A stretch of 64,000 nucleotides of DNA from NCBI GenBank assembly GCA_015654475.1, contig JAATGV010000012.1, positions 104,725 to 168,724 of the forward strand, written 5' to 3'. This DNA comes from Actinomycetales bacterium. Lineage in GTDB: Bacteria > Actinomycetota > Actinomycetes > Actinomycetales > Microbacteriaceae. Made by a program: the position numbers and the translations under genes. Positions 48,341-58,010 of this stretch are shown one piece after another. The notes beneath the pieces are model-generated. The model saw nothing but the letters and a program-made list of their open reading frames with translations, was not told where the DNA came from and did no database searches. The stretch's first letter is position 1. Every line of letters begins with the position of its first letter.

Positions 48341-49291
48341 TTAGGAGGCGACTGCGACAGGAGCGACTGCCTCGATATTCGCGAGGTAGTGTTCAGCGTC
48401 GAGGGCTGCGACACAGCCAGAGCCGGCTGCCGTGATTGCCTGACGGTAGGTGGGGTCGAGCACGTCACCTGCGGCGAAAACTCCCGGAAGCGTCGTGCGC
48501 GAGGTGCGCCCATCTACGGCGATGAACCCGGTTGGGGTGAGTTCGATCTGATCTTTGACGAGTTCGGTGCGTGGGTCGTTGCCGATGGCAACGAAAAGCC
48601 CGTCCAGGTCGATGGTGCGGGTCTCGCCGGTCACCGTATCTCGCAAAACCGCGCCAGAAACCGCGTCATCGCCGACGAGTTCGGTCACCTCGGCGTTCCA
48701 GATGAACGAGATTTTGGGGTTTGCGAACGCGCGCTCCTGCATGATCTTGGATGCGCGCAACGTGTCGCGGCGATGGATCACGGTGACGGTGTCTGCGAAA
48801 CGGGTAAGGAAAGTCGCCTCCTCCATCGCCGAGTCGCCACCGCCGACCACTGCGACGTTCTTGTTGCGGAAGAAGAAACCATCACAGGTTGCACAGGCGG
48901 AAAGCCCATGCCCCATGAGCCGGTCTTCTCCAGCGACCCCAAGCATGCGATAGGCACTTCCCGTCGAAAGGATGACGGCTCGAGCCTCGACGACCTCGCC
49001 AGAGGCGAGCGTTACCTTCTTGATGTCACCAGAAAGCTCAAGATTCGTGACGTCGTCATAGACGATCTCGGCGCCGAATTTTTCCGCCTGCTCTTGCAGG
49101 TTGGTGATCAGCTCTGGCCCAAGGATTCCACCAGGAAAGCCCGGAAAGTTCTCGACCTCGGTGGTCTTCATCAACTCGCCACCGGCATCCACAGATCCGG
49201 CGATGACGAGCGGAGACAAATCCGCCCGCGCCGAATAGATCGCTGCTGTGTATCCAGCAGGTCCTGATCCAACAATAACTACGTCGCGCAT
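48341..49291 (-). CDS. trxB: Thioredoxin-disulfide reductase
   Basis: This 316-residue flavoprotein has FAD motif GSGPAGYTAAIYSAR, the redox pair ACATCDG, the NADPH motif VGGGDSAMEEATFL and the C-terminal FAD-binding GVFAAGDVLDPTYRQAITAA. It transfers electrons from NADPH to thioredoxin. It ends 33 bases before the trxA start on the same strand, so both are probably in one transcript. Confidence 0.96.
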   Translation of the reverse strand: MRDVVIVGSGPAGYTAAIYSARADLSPLVIAGSVDAGGELMKTTEVENFPGFPGGILGPELITNLQEQAEKFGAEIVYDDVTNLELSGDIKKVTLASGEVVEARAVILSTGSAYRMLGVAGEDRLMGHGLSACATCDGFFFRNKNVAVVGGGDSAMEEATFLTRFADTVTVIHRRDTLRASKIMQERAFANPKISFIWNAEVTELVGDDAVSGAVLRDTVTGETRTIDLDGLFVAIGNDPRTELVKDQIELTPTGFIAVDGRTSRTTLPGVFAAGDVLDPTYRQAITAAGSGCVAALDAEHYLANIEAVAPVAVAS

Positions 49292-49367
49292 TGGTCTCCA
49301 ATCGGCTTACTGAGGCTACAACCGATTGTATTCGGAGGACATTCCCGTTGAACAGGTCTTCTTCTGC

Positions 49368-51059
49368 CTACTTCTTGCGCAACCGCGCAGCTACTAGCGC
49401 GACGACTCCATCGAGTTCGTGCACGCGCAGGATTTTCAGCACGATCGCGTACACGACGATCATCACCGGGGCAACTATGGCCATGGTCACGAGCGCACCG
49501 ATGATCGTCGCGTTGCCGAACCCGCCGGGTCGATACGTGCCGAAGAGCACACACAGCGCAGCCCCAACGGCCCCGGCCACGATGGCCGCCAATAGTAACC
49601 GCACATGCGTGCGCACAATCCGGTGTCCGCCAGGCGGCCCGATCCGTCTGCGCAAGACGACGAACCCGAGCACCGCATCCACCCACATGGCTATCGTTGC
49701 GACCGCGCTGACACCGACGACAACCAAATGCGGGTCCAGGGTCATGCTCAGCAGAAAACCGGGAATGCGGATCGCAGCCGAAACAACGTTGATAAGCAAT
49801 ACGCTTCGCGTGTCATCGATCGCGTACAGTGCCCTCATTGCGAGAAAGTAGAAGCTGTACACGACAAGCCCAACCGCCATTGTGATGAGAATGCGGGCGA
49901 GCGATTGAGTCAGACCGAAGTCTCCAGTGCTGAAGAGGCGGACTAGAGGGAAAGAAAGCACGAGCAGGAGCGCGGTGCACAGCATACTCGCGACGCCGAT
50001 CAGACGAGAGCTGTGCGAAAAGTCGGAACGAAACGCCACCAGATTTCGTTCCGCCCAGTGCTCGCTGAAGCGGGTGAAATACACGGTCGCGATCGACACT
50101 GCGATGATGGCGTGAGGCAAGGCGAACAAGAGGAACACAGTGGCGATCCCGGTATTGCCGACAAGCGCGACGTCGCCGGCCTCCCGACCCGCCACGGCAA
50201 AGGTGAGCACATTGGATTGCACCAATCCGACGATGGCCTCAACGACAACGTTGCCGAGGATCCATCCTGCGGCGACGAACGTCGTGGCAAGGCCGACCCC
50301 GCGAAATGTGAAGTCGAGCCTGAAGCGAATCCCGGCTTTGCGCCAGAACACGAAGAGGATCAGTGCCTGTGCTGCGACGCCGAGCGTAGCTGAGCCAGCA
50401 AGCACACCGATTCGACCGGCGTCCCATTGATCGAGCGGAACAAGGCCCGAACCATCGGCGCCGAACAGAAGCAGGAAGGCGCTGAGCCCTGCAATGGCAA
50501 CGACATTGTTGAGTGCCGGTGCCCAGGTGTATGGGCCGAAAACGCTTCGTGCATTGAGCACGCCGCCCAAGAGTGCATACAGCCCATAGAAGAAGATCTG
50601 TGGCAAACAGATGTAGGCCATCGCGACGGCCAAGGCCACCCGATCGGCCGGCCAGTCGCGTGTGTACAAGCCGATCAGGAGAGGGGATGCGAGGGTGATC
50701 AACGCCGCGGATGTGGTGAAGAGCAGGATGGCAAGGGTGGATATCCGGTTGATATACGCGGTGCCTTTGTCCGCTGCCTTGGTTGCCTGCACGATCTGCG
50801 GCACAAGCACGGCGGTGAGGATTCCGCCGGCAGTGAGCTGATACATGGTATTCGGCAGTTGGTTGGCGACGCTGAATGCGTCGGCGACGTTCGTCGATGA
50901 GCCGATGGTTGCGACAAGCAACAGGCTGCGAACAAAGCCGAGGGCGCGGGAGACGAGTGTTCCTGCAGCGAGAGTGGCGCTTGCGCGTGCGGAGCTTGTG
51001 TTTGGGGTGAGTGCGCTCAGAGGTTCTTCGCTCGAGTCGCCCGTGGTGGCCGACATCAA
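49368..51059 (-). CDS. murJ: Lipid II flippase MurJ
   Basis: This 563-residue membrane protein with about 14 transmembrane helices begins with AGTLVSRALGFVRSLLLVAT (typical MurJ/MviN N-terminus). GSSTNVADAFSVANQLPNTM and SHSSRLIGVASMLCTALLLV follow. It flips lipid-linked peptidoglycan precursors across the membrane. Its N-terminal 25 residues are polar, as in other actinobacterial MurJ. The start overlaps the stop of the DUF6049-type gene by four bases. Confidence 0.93.
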   Translation of the reverse strand: MMSATTGDSSEEPLSALTPNTSSARASATLAAGTLVSRALGFVRSLLLVATIGSSTNVADAFSVANQLPNTMYQLTAGGILTAVLVPQIVQATKAADKGTAYINRISTLAILLFTTSAALITLASPLLIGLYTRDWPADRVALAVAMAYICLPQIFFYGLYALLGGVLNARSVFGPYTWAPALNNVVAIAGLSAFLLLFGADGSGLVPLDQWDAGRIGVLAGSATLGVAAQALILFVFWRKAGIRFRLDFTFRGVGLATTFVAAGWILGNVVVEAIVGLVQSNVLTFAVAGREAGDVALVGNTGIATVFLLFALPHAIIAVSIATVYFTRFSEHWAERNLVAFRSDFSHSSRLIGVASMLCTALLLVLSFPLVRLFSTGDFGLTQSLARILITMAVGLVVYSFYFLAMRALYAIDDTRSVLLINVVSAAIRIPGFLLSMTLDPHLVVVGVSAVATIAMWVDAVLGFVVLRRRIGPPGGHRIVRTHVRLLLAAIVAGAVGAALCVLFGTYRPGGFGNATIIGALVTMAIVAPVMIVVYAIVLKILRVHELDGVVALVAARLRKK

Positions 51060-53125
51060 TCCGCCCTAGGGGGTGAGGAACGGTGCGGCCCTGTATGTTT
51101 TGCTCGGTTCGGTGTCGGCTCTGGCTGCGGTTCGGACCCAGGCTGCGGTTCGTGCCTTGGATCTGAGGGCTCCATATTTCGCATAGTGCTTGGCGCAGAG
51201 CCGTCTGCAGAACCTGTTTCGGTCTCTGAGACGGCTATCTCCGCGCCGCTCCGTTTGCGTCGGATGCCGCGGAACAATCCGAAACCGAACAGCAAAGCGA
51301 CAACACTTGCCAATGCGATCGCCGTGATCGATTCCCATTCAGCGCTGACGGTCATCTTTCGGCTGACGGAGGCTCCCAGGGCATTGCCATGAGTATCCTC
51401 AAGCTGCATGCTGAGGGTGACGTTGCCGTTCGCGACCGCCTTAACAGGCACATAGATCTGCGCCGTCGTTTTTGCGTCGATCGTGATGGGGGCGGCTTCA
51501 GTGATGACCAATCGGCCGCTTGAGGTGTGGACGGTGACCCCTACTGTGACCGGGTATTGCAAGTTGTTGACAACGGGGATGGGGAGTATCGACTCGTTGG
51601 ATGCGAGGCGTACTGACGCCTGTGGGGCCAAGTAGACGGCGGAGGCGACGACATCGGCTGAATTCGTTGCCGTTGTTACTGCGTTGGCCCATTCGGCCGG
51701 ATTGCTATCCCAGTCGGTTGAGGCGAGGCTGAGCAGGGTTCGGCTAAGCGTGGTGTCGAGAGTCGATCCACCGTCGCCATCGACGAGGTTTGCGATGGCG
51801 TTGCCTTGCTTGGTCGTAGTCACAAGTGGGGTGAGGATGCTTGCATCGAGCGGCGAGACTGCTCGGCCGACGAGTTTGGCAACGCGAGTGCTTTCTGTTT
51901 GTGCGGAAGGAATGGCGGTTGAAACCGTCGCCCAGGTGGTGCTGGTGAACGCGGCTACGAGATCGCGTAGGTGCGACTCTGGCGTGAACCAATCGGGGTT
52001 GAGGACCACAAGACGGTCTACGGTCGCGCTTGTCGAGAGCGCTCTGAGCGCGAGTGCCGCGTCAATCGCAACACCGCCGTCTTGCACAGCAAGCGTCATG
52101 GCCGCGGTCAGGTCCGAGTCGGTGACGATCACGCTCATGTCTTTTATCGAGTAGTTCTGGCTCCATGACATCTTTTTGATGCGGGACGATGGCATTGTTA
52201 TCGCCGAAAAATTGGACTGGGAATAGAGTTCGACCGCATCTTTGGTGAGCGAAGTGCCGCTGCTCCAGACGGTGTCTGCTCCCGCCCAATCGGAAACGGA
52301 CGCCTCCGGTTGCGGGAGCGAGGTGAGCCCAGCGGAGGCGAGGGTTGGTCCATCCGCCGCTCCGAAGAGCGATGGCACGACGGAATGCCTTGCCATAAGC
52401 TCGGCGAGCCAGCGAGCCGGCGGCGAATCGTCGTCGAGAGTGGCGATCGAACTGACAAGTTTGGGGTCGATGGCAAGAATCACTGGTACACCCGCGACGC
52501 TGCTTGCAAGGTTGGTGAGTACCCCCCCTGGCGACGTCCATTTGGTGAGTTCCGCGTCGGTATAGAGTTCTGCGGCAGTGGCGGGAGCTTTGATCGGAAC
52601 GATGATGCGGGTTGCCCCCACCTCGCCGGTCAGATTCCACGGCAGAGCACCGAGAACCGTCTGGGTCGACCCGTCCGAATAGCGTGCGGTCACTGAGAAG
52701 GGCACGAACCCACGCAACTGCCCTAAGTCGTCAAGCGACAGCTGTGCTCCCGTTGCCTTCAGTCGAATGGTCGTGTCTGTGTCTGTGTCGATATCTGGCA
52801 CTGTGAAGGTGTCGACATGGAGGTCACCACCCCAATCGGGTGCCGCCGCTCCCCCGGACAGCCAGGTGGAGACCAAATCGCTTTCCTGTAACACGATGTG
52901 CCGAAGGTCAAGAGAGAGGGTCGCGTCCTCGATGGCATTGGAGCCTGCCGTAAGAGTGACTGGAATCGTGACTCCTGCCCCAGGCCCAGAACTCGTTCCG
53001 CTGAAGTCTGCGGCGAGCTGCGATGTCGAGGCAATAGGGTCGTCGGCGAATGCCGGTGTTATTCCGGCGCCGACACAGATGAGCACTGTCGCGGCGGCGG
53101 TCGCGATTGCACGCCGTCTTCGCAT
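51056..53125 (-). CDS. DUF6049-family membrane-anchored protein
   Basis: This 689-residue protein has a signal peptide (VLICVGAGITPAFA), a large extracytoplasmic part of beta-rich domains, a C-terminal transmembrane helix (ITAIALASVVALLFGFGLFR) and a basic/Pro-rich cytoplasmic tail. This is the actinobacterial protein located just before murJ in Micrococcales and relatives. Its role is thought to be linked to cell-envelope assembly but is not established. It is divergent to cca. Confidence 0.85.
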   Translation of the reverse strand: MRRRRAIATAAATVLICVGAGITPAFADDPIASTSQLAADFSGTSSGPGAGVTIPVTLTAGSNAIEDATLSLDLRHIVLQESDLVSTWLSGGAAAPDWGGDLHVDTFTVPDIDTDTDTTIRLKATGAQLSLDDLGQLRGFVPFSVTARYSDGSTQTVLGALPWNLTGEVGATRIIVPIKAPATAAELYTDAELTKWTSPGGVLTNLASSVAGVPVILAIDPKLVSSIATLDDDSPPARWLAELMARHSVVPSLFGAADGPTLASAGLTSLPQPEASVSDWAGADTVWSSGTSLTKDAVELYSQSNFSAITMPSSRIKKMSWSQNYSIKDMSVIVTDSDLTAAMTLAVQDGGVAIDAALALRALSTSATVDRLVVLNPDWFTPESHLRDLVAAFTSTTWATVSTAIPSAQTESTRVAKLVGRAVSPLDASILTPLVTTTKQGNAIANLVDGDGGSTLDTTLSRTLLSLASTDWDSNPAEWANAVTTATNSADVVASAVYLAPQASVRLASNESILPIPVVNNLQYPVTVGVTVHTSSGRLVITEAAPITIDAKTTAQIYVPVKAVANGNVTLSMQLEDTHGNALGASVSRKMTVSAEWESITAIALASVVALLFGFGLFRGIRRKRSGAEIAVSETETGSADGSAPSTMRNMEPSDPRHEPQPGSEPQPEPTPNRAKHTGPHRSSPPRAD

Positions 53126-53201
53126 GAAACTCCTGTAGGTGGCTCGCCGAGGTCTGCACTCAGCCTACCCGTCGCCGCTATGGGCGGCGAGGCGATATGG
53201 C

Positions 53202-54629
53202 ATGCTGTGTGCTGTGACAAGTCGAATTGAGGACGCCCTGCGCCACCTGCACGAAATGACGGAGAACCCCGTTTTCGATCTGCTTGGTGAGGCGTTTGCT
53301 GCAGCTGGGCATGAGCTTTCTTTGGTGGGTGGATCGGTGCGGGACGCGTTCCTTGGCCGCCCGAACGCCGATCTCGACTTCACGACATCTGCAACACCCG
53401 ATCAGACCCTGGCCATTGTTTCTCCTCTTGCTTCGGCACATTGGGACATCGGCAGGCAGTTCGGCACGATCGGTGCTCGCATCAATGGGGCACAGGTCGA
53501 GATCACTACCTATCGTTCTGATCGTTATGACCACACCACTCGCAAACCCGAGGTCGATTTCGGAGACAATCTCGAAGACGACCTTCGGCGTCGCGACTTC
53601 ACGGTGAACGCGATGGCGCTCAGGCTTCCGTCTCGCACTCTTGTCGACCCTTTTGGGGGGCTCGGTGACGTGATCGCAGGGGTGTTGCGCACGCCGGCTC
53701 CCGCAACCGAGTCGTTTGCCGACGATCCACTTCGCATGATGCGGGCTGTTCGGTTTGTGGCTCAGCTTGGGTTCGAATTGGACAGCGAGGCGTTTGGGGC
53801 CGCGACCTCGATGGCCGATACCGTCTCGATGGTGTCGGCCGAGCGCATCCAGGCCGAACTGACGAAGCTTCTTCTGGCCCCTCATCCAGAAGCGGGTCTC
53901 GACCTGCTTGTGGAATCCGGCCTGGCGGATCGCGTTCTGCCCGAGCTCTCGGCTTTGCGCCTCGAGGTGGATGAGCACCATCACCACAAAGACGTCTACC
54001 GTCATACGCTCACCGTCCTCCGGCAGGCGATCGAGCAGGAGAAGGACGGACCAGACTTGATTCTGCGTCTCGCTGCGGTGTTGCACGACGTCGGCAAGCC
54101 CAAGACTCGACGGTTTGAGGCCCACGGCAAGGTGACTTTTTATCAGCACGATGTTGTCGGGGCAAAGTTGGCGAAGAAGCGTCTCGCCGCGTTGCGCTAC
54201 GACAATGACACCATCGCTGCAGTGGCGCGGCTGATCGAACTGCATCTGCGGTTTTTCGGTTATTCCGAGGGGTTGTGGACGGATTCGGCAGTGCGTCGAT
54301 ATGTGCGCGACGCAGGGCCGCTGCTCGACCGGTTGCACAAGCTGGTTCGAGCCGATGTGACAACCAGGAACAAGGCGAAGGCCAAGCGACTCAGCGACGC
54401 CTACGACGACATTGAATACCGGATCGCGTATCTTGCTGAGAAAGAGGAGATCGCCGCGATTCGCCCCGATCTCGACGGGGTCGAGATTATGCGCTTGCTC
54501 GACATCCCACCCGTACCGCTCGTCGGCCGCGCGCATGATTTCCTGCTGGAGTTACGCCTTGATGAGGGCCCGCTCGGTGCTGATGAGGCCGAACGCCGGC
54601 TCCGCGCCTGGTTCGCCGAACAGTCGTAA
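53202..54629 (+). CDS. cca: CCA tRNA nucleotidyltransferase
   Basis: This protein adds or repairs the 3' CCA of tRNAs. The class II signature is LVGGSVRDAFLGRPNADLDF, followed by RRRDFTVNAMALRLPSRTLV and a C-terminal HD domain (VLHDVGKPKTRRFEAHGKVT). An ATG (53202) or GTG (53214) is likely; a longer start at 53139 is less convincing. The protein is 475 residues from the ATG. It is divergent from the DUF6049 gene with a shared ~75-base promoter region. Confidence 0.92.
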   Translation: MLCAVTSRIEDALRHLHEMTENPVFDLLGEAFAAAGHELSLVGGSVRDAFLGRPNADLDFTTSATPDQTLAIVSPLASAHWDIGRQFGTIGARINGAQVEITTYRSDRYDHTTRKPEVDFGDNLEDDLRRRDFTVNAMALRLPSRTLVDPFGGLGDVIAGVLRTPAPATESFADDPLRMMRAVRFVAQLGFELDSEAFGAATSMADTVSMVSAERIQAELTKLLLAPHPEAGLDLLVESGLADRVLPELSALRLEVDEHHHHKDVYRHTLTVLRQAIEQEKDGPDLILRLAAVLHDVGKPKTRRFEAHGKVTFYQHDVVGAKLAKKRLAALRYDNDTIAAVARLIELHLRFFGYSEGLWTDSAVRRYVRDAGPLLDRLHKLVRADVTTRNKAKAKRLSDAYDDIEYRIAYLAEKEEIAAIRPDLDGVEIMRLLDIPPVPLVGRAHDFLLELRLDEGPLGADEAERRLRAWFAEQS

Positions 54630-54668
54630 CCCGTATCCGTACCCCTGATGGGATCAGCCTTTTCGTCA

Positions 54669-54805
54669 ACCGAGCAAAACCCGACAACGAGAACTGGCAG
54701 GCCACTCTGAACCGAGCAAAACCCGACAGTTTCGGGCAAGTTTTGTCGGGTTTTGCTCGGCTCAGGGAGGGCGGGTAGCTGGGGCTGTCGGGTTTTGCTC
54801 GGTTC
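54669..54805. repeat. Dispersed nested palindromic element, copy 4 (four arms)
   Basis: Arms start at 54669, 54711, 54743 and 54785 with the same in-in-out-out plan and core GAGCAAAACCCGACA. It fills the gap between the convergent cca and purT-like genes. A bidirectional-terminator function is suggested by this position. The spacers differ from those of the other copies. Confidence 0.85.
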
Positions 54806-54810
54806 GGCGG

Positions 54811-56019
54811 CTAGGCCAGCGTGACAGTGATCCTCCGCGCGATTTCGGCCGCGCGCTCGCGGGCTTCTTCCACCGAGGCACCGCGCGCAAGCGCAACGGC
54901 CACCCGGCGTTCCCCATCCACTCGCGGCTTGCCGAATAGACGCACTTGTGCGGTTGGTACTGCGAGGGCTTCACTTAGTCCCGAAAATACCGGCACCCCT
55001 TGCCCACTGGCCTTGATGGGTACGGATGCTGCCGCGCCAGGGAACCGCTCGGGCTGCGCAACGGGGAGCCCAAGAATCGCCCGGACGTGAAGGGCGAATT
55101 CGGACAGGTCCTGCGAGACGAGGGTAACCAGGCCTGTGTCGTGCGGCCGAGGAGAAACTTCGGAGAAGATGACCCGGCCGCCAGAGACGAACAGTTCTAC
55201 CCCAAACAATCCCCAGCCGCCAAGCGCCGAGGTGACCATCTCGGCGACTCGGTTCGCTTCCGCGCGCACGGCATCGTCGAGAGGTGAGCCTTGCCACGAC
55301 TCGGCATAGTCGCCGTCGACTTGAATGTGTTCGATCGGGTCGGCAAAGACCGTTCCGCCGATATGCCGCACCGTCAAGATCGTGAGCTCTCTGTCGAAGC
55401 TGACGAAGCCCTCGACGATGACGCGAATCGATTGCCCGGTGGATCCACGTGCCCCATCTTGCGCCGCCTGCCAGGCTACGTCGACGTCGGCCTCGGTGCG
55501 TACTACCGATTGTCCTTTGCCTGAGGAACTCATCACAGGTTTGACCACACAGGGCATGCCGATTGCGGCAACCGCATCTCGGTATTCCTCGATGGTTCCG
55601 GCGAACCGATACGGCGATGTCTCGAGGCCGAGCTCTTCTGCCGCAAGCCTGCGAATTCCTTCGCGATTCATGGTCAGCTGGGTGGCGCGGGCCGTGGGGA
55701 CGACGCGGGTGGGATACGTCTTCTCGAACCATGCGAGTGTTTCGGTGTGGATGGCCTCGACCTCAGGAATCACGATGTCGGGATGCTCGGTGGTGAGGAC
55801 GTGGGAGAGCTGCTCCGGGTCGAGCATTGAGATCACATGGCTGCGGTGGGCGACCTGCATCGCAGGCGCGTCTGCATACCGGTCGACAGCAATGGTCTCG
55901 ATGCCGAGACGTTGCAGCTCGATGGCCACCTCTTTGCCCAGTTCGCCGCCGCCGAGAAGCAGCGCGCGCCGTGCAGAGGCGCCCAGTGGTGTTCCGATGG
56001 TTTCTGCGTCAGGATTCAC
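54811..56019 (-). CDS. purT: Formate-dependent phosphoribosylglycinamide formyltransferase 2-like (PurT)
   Basis: This ~402-residue ATP-grasp enzyme has [20 protein letters not shown] at the N-terminus, then [40 protein letters not shown] and RPHDTGLVT. These match PurT, which uses formate and ATP in purine synthesis. The GTG start at 56019 is chosen; a frame starting at 56118 would add ~33 residues over an intergenic stretch. It converges with cca. Confidence 0.85.
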   Translation of the reverse strand: MNPDAETIGTPLGASARRALLLGGGELGKEVAIELQRLGIETIAVDRYADAPAMQVAHRSHVISMLDPEQLSHVLTTEHPDIVIPEVEAIHTETLAWFEKTYPTRVVPTARATQLTMNREGIRRLAAEELGLETSPYRFAGTIEEYRDAVAAIGMPCVVKPVMSSSGKGQSVVRTEADVDVAWQAAQDGARGSTGQSIRVIVEGFVSFDRELTILTVRHIGGTVFADPIEHIQVDGDYAESWQGSPLDDAVRAEANRVAEMVTSALGGWGLFGVELFVSGGRVIFSEVSPRPHDTGLVTLVSQDLSEFALHVRAILGLPVAQPERFPGAAASVPIKASGQGVPVFSGLSEALAVPTAQVRLFGKPRVDGERRVAVALARGASVEEARERAAEIARRITVTLA

Positions 56020-56108
56020 CCATCCATTCTTGCAGTCCAGTCGCCTCGAACCTCCAGAAATGCCTGTCCCTACCCGATATCGTGTGCTTCTGCTAGTCTT
56101 GCTTGGTT

Positions 56109-56184
56109 GCTCCGCCATGCCGGAGCGAGACTGATAACCCTCCTGCTACGGAAAGTCCGTAGCCGTTTAGTCCGAAGGAGGTGG
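56109..56184 (+). promoter_or_regulatory. Leader of the rpsF operon with two hairpins and RBS
   Basis: Two hairpins are visible: GCTCCG-CCATGC-CGGAGC (56109-56126) and CTACGGA-AAG-TCCGTAG (56146-56162), then a strong AAGGAGGTGG before the start codon. The S6:S18 complex is known to bind a structured leader and repress this operon in several bacteria; whether these hairpins do so is only inferred. Confidence 0.5.
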
Positions 56185-56191
56185 GTGAACT

Positions 56192-56575
56192 TTGTCTCAA
56201 ATCAAGTACGAAATCATGATTATCATCGATCCGTCGATCGATGAGCGCACCGTCGCACCAACTCTCGACAAGTTTCTCGCTGTTGTTCCCAAAGAAGGCG
56301 GAACCATCGAGAAGATCGATATCTGGGGTCGTCGCAAGTTCGCGTATCCCATCAAAAAGCAGGCAGAAGGCACGTACGCCGTCGTCAACATCGAGTCCGA
56401 GCCGGCAACGGTTCAGGAACTCGATCGTTTGCTGAACCTCTCTGAAGCGATTCTGCGCACCAAGGTGTTGCGTTTCGAAGAGGCCGTTGTAGACCTTCGC
56501 GCCGAGAAGCGTGCCGCCTACTTGGCGCAGAAGGCCGCGTCGGAAGGCGCCGAGAAGGTTGCCGCCGCCACCTAG
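56192..56575 (+). CDS. rpsF: 30S ribosomal protein bS6
   Basis: This 127-residue protein begins at a TTG after a strong AAGGAGG, giving [20 protein letters not shown], with [20 protein letters not shown] and the conserved C-terminal part. A TAG ends the frame, but the same frame continues for 15 plausible codons (KVAVASEKVAEKAGA) to a TAA four bases before ssb. This suggests that the Ala/Lys-rich tail was once longer. It binds 16S rRNA with S18. Confidence 0.95.
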   Translation: MSQIKYEIMIIIDPSIDERTVAPTLDKFLAVVPKEGGTIEKIDIWGRRKFAYPIKKQAEGTYAVVNIESEPATVQELDRLLNLSEAILRTKVLRFEEAVVDLRAEKRAAYLAQKAASEGAEKVAAAT

Positions 56576-56626
56576 AAGGTCGCTGTGGCATCTGAGAAGG
56601 TCGCCGAAAAGGCTGGGGCATAACCC

Positions 56627-57148
56627 ATGGCAGGCGAAACCGTTATCACGGTGGTTGGCAACCTCACTGCCGACCCAGAGATTCGGTATACCCAGAGCGG
56701 CGTTGCCGTTGCCAGCTTCACTATCGCATCCACGCCCCGCACCTATGATCGCGCGTCAGGCGAATGGAAAGACGGCGAGGCGCTGTTTCTTCGTGGCACC
56801 GTCTGGCGCGATTTCGCCGAGCATGTCTCGAAGTCGTTGACGAAGGGGATGCGCGTTATCGCATCGGGTTCTCTTCGCCAGCGCAGCTACGAGACTCGCG
56901 AAGGCGAGAAGCGCACCTCATACGAGCTCGACATTGACGAGATCGGCCCATCGCTTCGGTACGCCACTGCATCGGTGACTCGCACGAGCAGCTCAGGCGC
57001 TCGCGGAGGATCGACCGGCTCAGGTGCGTCTGTTGCTGGCGGCGCTGCCTCGTCGGGCGATGTGTGGTCGAGCCCGGCAGCAACGGCCGAGCCGTCGCGC
57101 GACGTCTGGAACACTCCAGGCGCGGGTGCAGACGACACCCCGTTCTGA
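56627..57148 (+). CDS. ssb: Single-stranded DNA-binding protein
   Basis: This 173-residue protein has the OB fold ([20 protein letters not shown], then [20 protein letters not shown]). A glycine/serine-rich linker follows, and the acidic C-terminal tip DDTPF recruits partner proteins. It lies between rpsF and rpsR, the conserved place. It coats single strands during replication and repair. Confidence 0.96.
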   Translation: MAGETVITVVGNLTADPEIRYTQSGVAVASFTIASTPRTYDRASGEWKDGEALFLRGTVWRDFAEHVSKSLTKGMRVIASGSLRQRSYETREGEKRTSYELDIDEIGPSLRYATASVTRTSSSGARGGSTGSGASVAGGAASSGDVWSSPAATAEPSRDVWNTPGAGADDTPF

Positions 57149-57195
57149 TTCACATCAGCAGATAAAGCTTTCATTTCTACTAAGGAGTATTCACT

Positions 57196-57456
57196 ATGGC
57201 TGGAAAGGGAAATCCCCGCGCAAAGGGGCCTAACCGGAACCTGAAAAATGCGAAGACCGCGCCCGTCAAGGCGATCAAGGTCGGCGTCATCGATTACAAG
57301 GATGTTGCGACTCTTCGCAAGTTCGTTTCTGAGCGTGGCAAAATCCGCGCACGCCGCATCACCGGCGTATCTGTCCAGGAGCAGCGGCTCATCGCCCGCG
57401 CTGTCAAGAATGCCCGTGAGATGGCATTGCTCCCCTACGCCGGCTCTGGCCGCTAA
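57196..57456 (+). CDS. rpsR: 30S ribosomal protein bS18
   Basis: This 86-residue protein has the S18 pattern ([20 protein letters not shown] then [20 protein letters not shown]). It lacks the N-terminal Cys residues present in zinc-binding S18 paralogs (Cys-minus type). AAGGAGT precedes the ATG. It pairs with bS6 on the 30S platform. Confidence 0.95.
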   Translation: MAGKGNPRAKGPNRNLKNAKTAPVKAIKVGVIDYKDVATLRKFVSERGKIRARRITGVSVQEQRLIARAVKNAREMALLPYAGSGR

Positions 57457-57473
57457 AGAGAGGCGCAAATATT

Positions 57474-57926
57474 ATGTCGAAGATTATTCTCAACCATGAG
57501 GTTTCTGGGTTGGGCGGCGCCGGTGACGTTGTAGACGTCAAGCCGGGTTACGCACGCAATTACTTGATTCCCCAGGGCCTTGCCGTGGCATGGACCCGCG
57601 GTGGCGAAAAGGGCATTGACTCGATTCGTGCGGCTCGTGCGGCTCGTGCACTCGCAACCGCTGAGGAAGCGCTCACGCTCAAGGCGCGTCTCGAAGGCAC
57701 CACTGTTCCCGTTCTGGTCAAGGCAGGGGCGAGCGGTCGTCTCTTCGGTGCCGTCAAGCCCGTTGACATCGCTGATGCGGTGGCAGCAGCGGGCCTCGGC
57801 TCCGTCGACAAGCGCAAGATCGAGCTGTCCTCATCGATCCGTTCCACGGGCACTTACCAGGCGACGATTCGTGTATACGAAGACATCGTTGCCACTGTTG
57901 CCCTTGAGGTGGTTGCACAGAAGTAG
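57474..57926 (+). CDS. rplI: 50S ribosomal protein bL9
   Basis: This 150-residue protein has the L9 N-domain ([40 protein letters not shown]). The long central helix and the C-domain ([20 protein letters not shown]) follow. It begins 17 bases after rpsR and ends the operon at a terminator. Confidence 0.96.
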   Translation: MSKIILNHEVSGLGGAGDVVDVKPGYARNYLIPQGLAVAWTRGGEKGIDSIRAARAARALATAEEALTLKARLEGTTVPVLVKAGASGRLFGAVKPVDIADAVAAAGLGSVDKRKIELSSSIRSTGTYQATIRVYEDIVATVALEVVAQK

Positions 57927-57942
57927 GTCTATTCTGACTCGG

Positions 57943-57982
57943 AGTGGGGCTCAGCGCCGGAAGGCGTTGGCCCCACTTTTTG
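57943..57982 (+). terminator. Rho-independent terminator after rplI
   Basis: AGTGGGGC pairs with GCCCCACT around a 19-base region that can itself pair partly (GCGCC/GGCGTT), followed by TTTTTG. It ends the rpsF-ssb-rpsR-rplI transcript. Confidence 0.88.
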
Positions 57983-58010
57983 TTGCATTAGGGGGTATCC
58001 TCCGCTTCGA

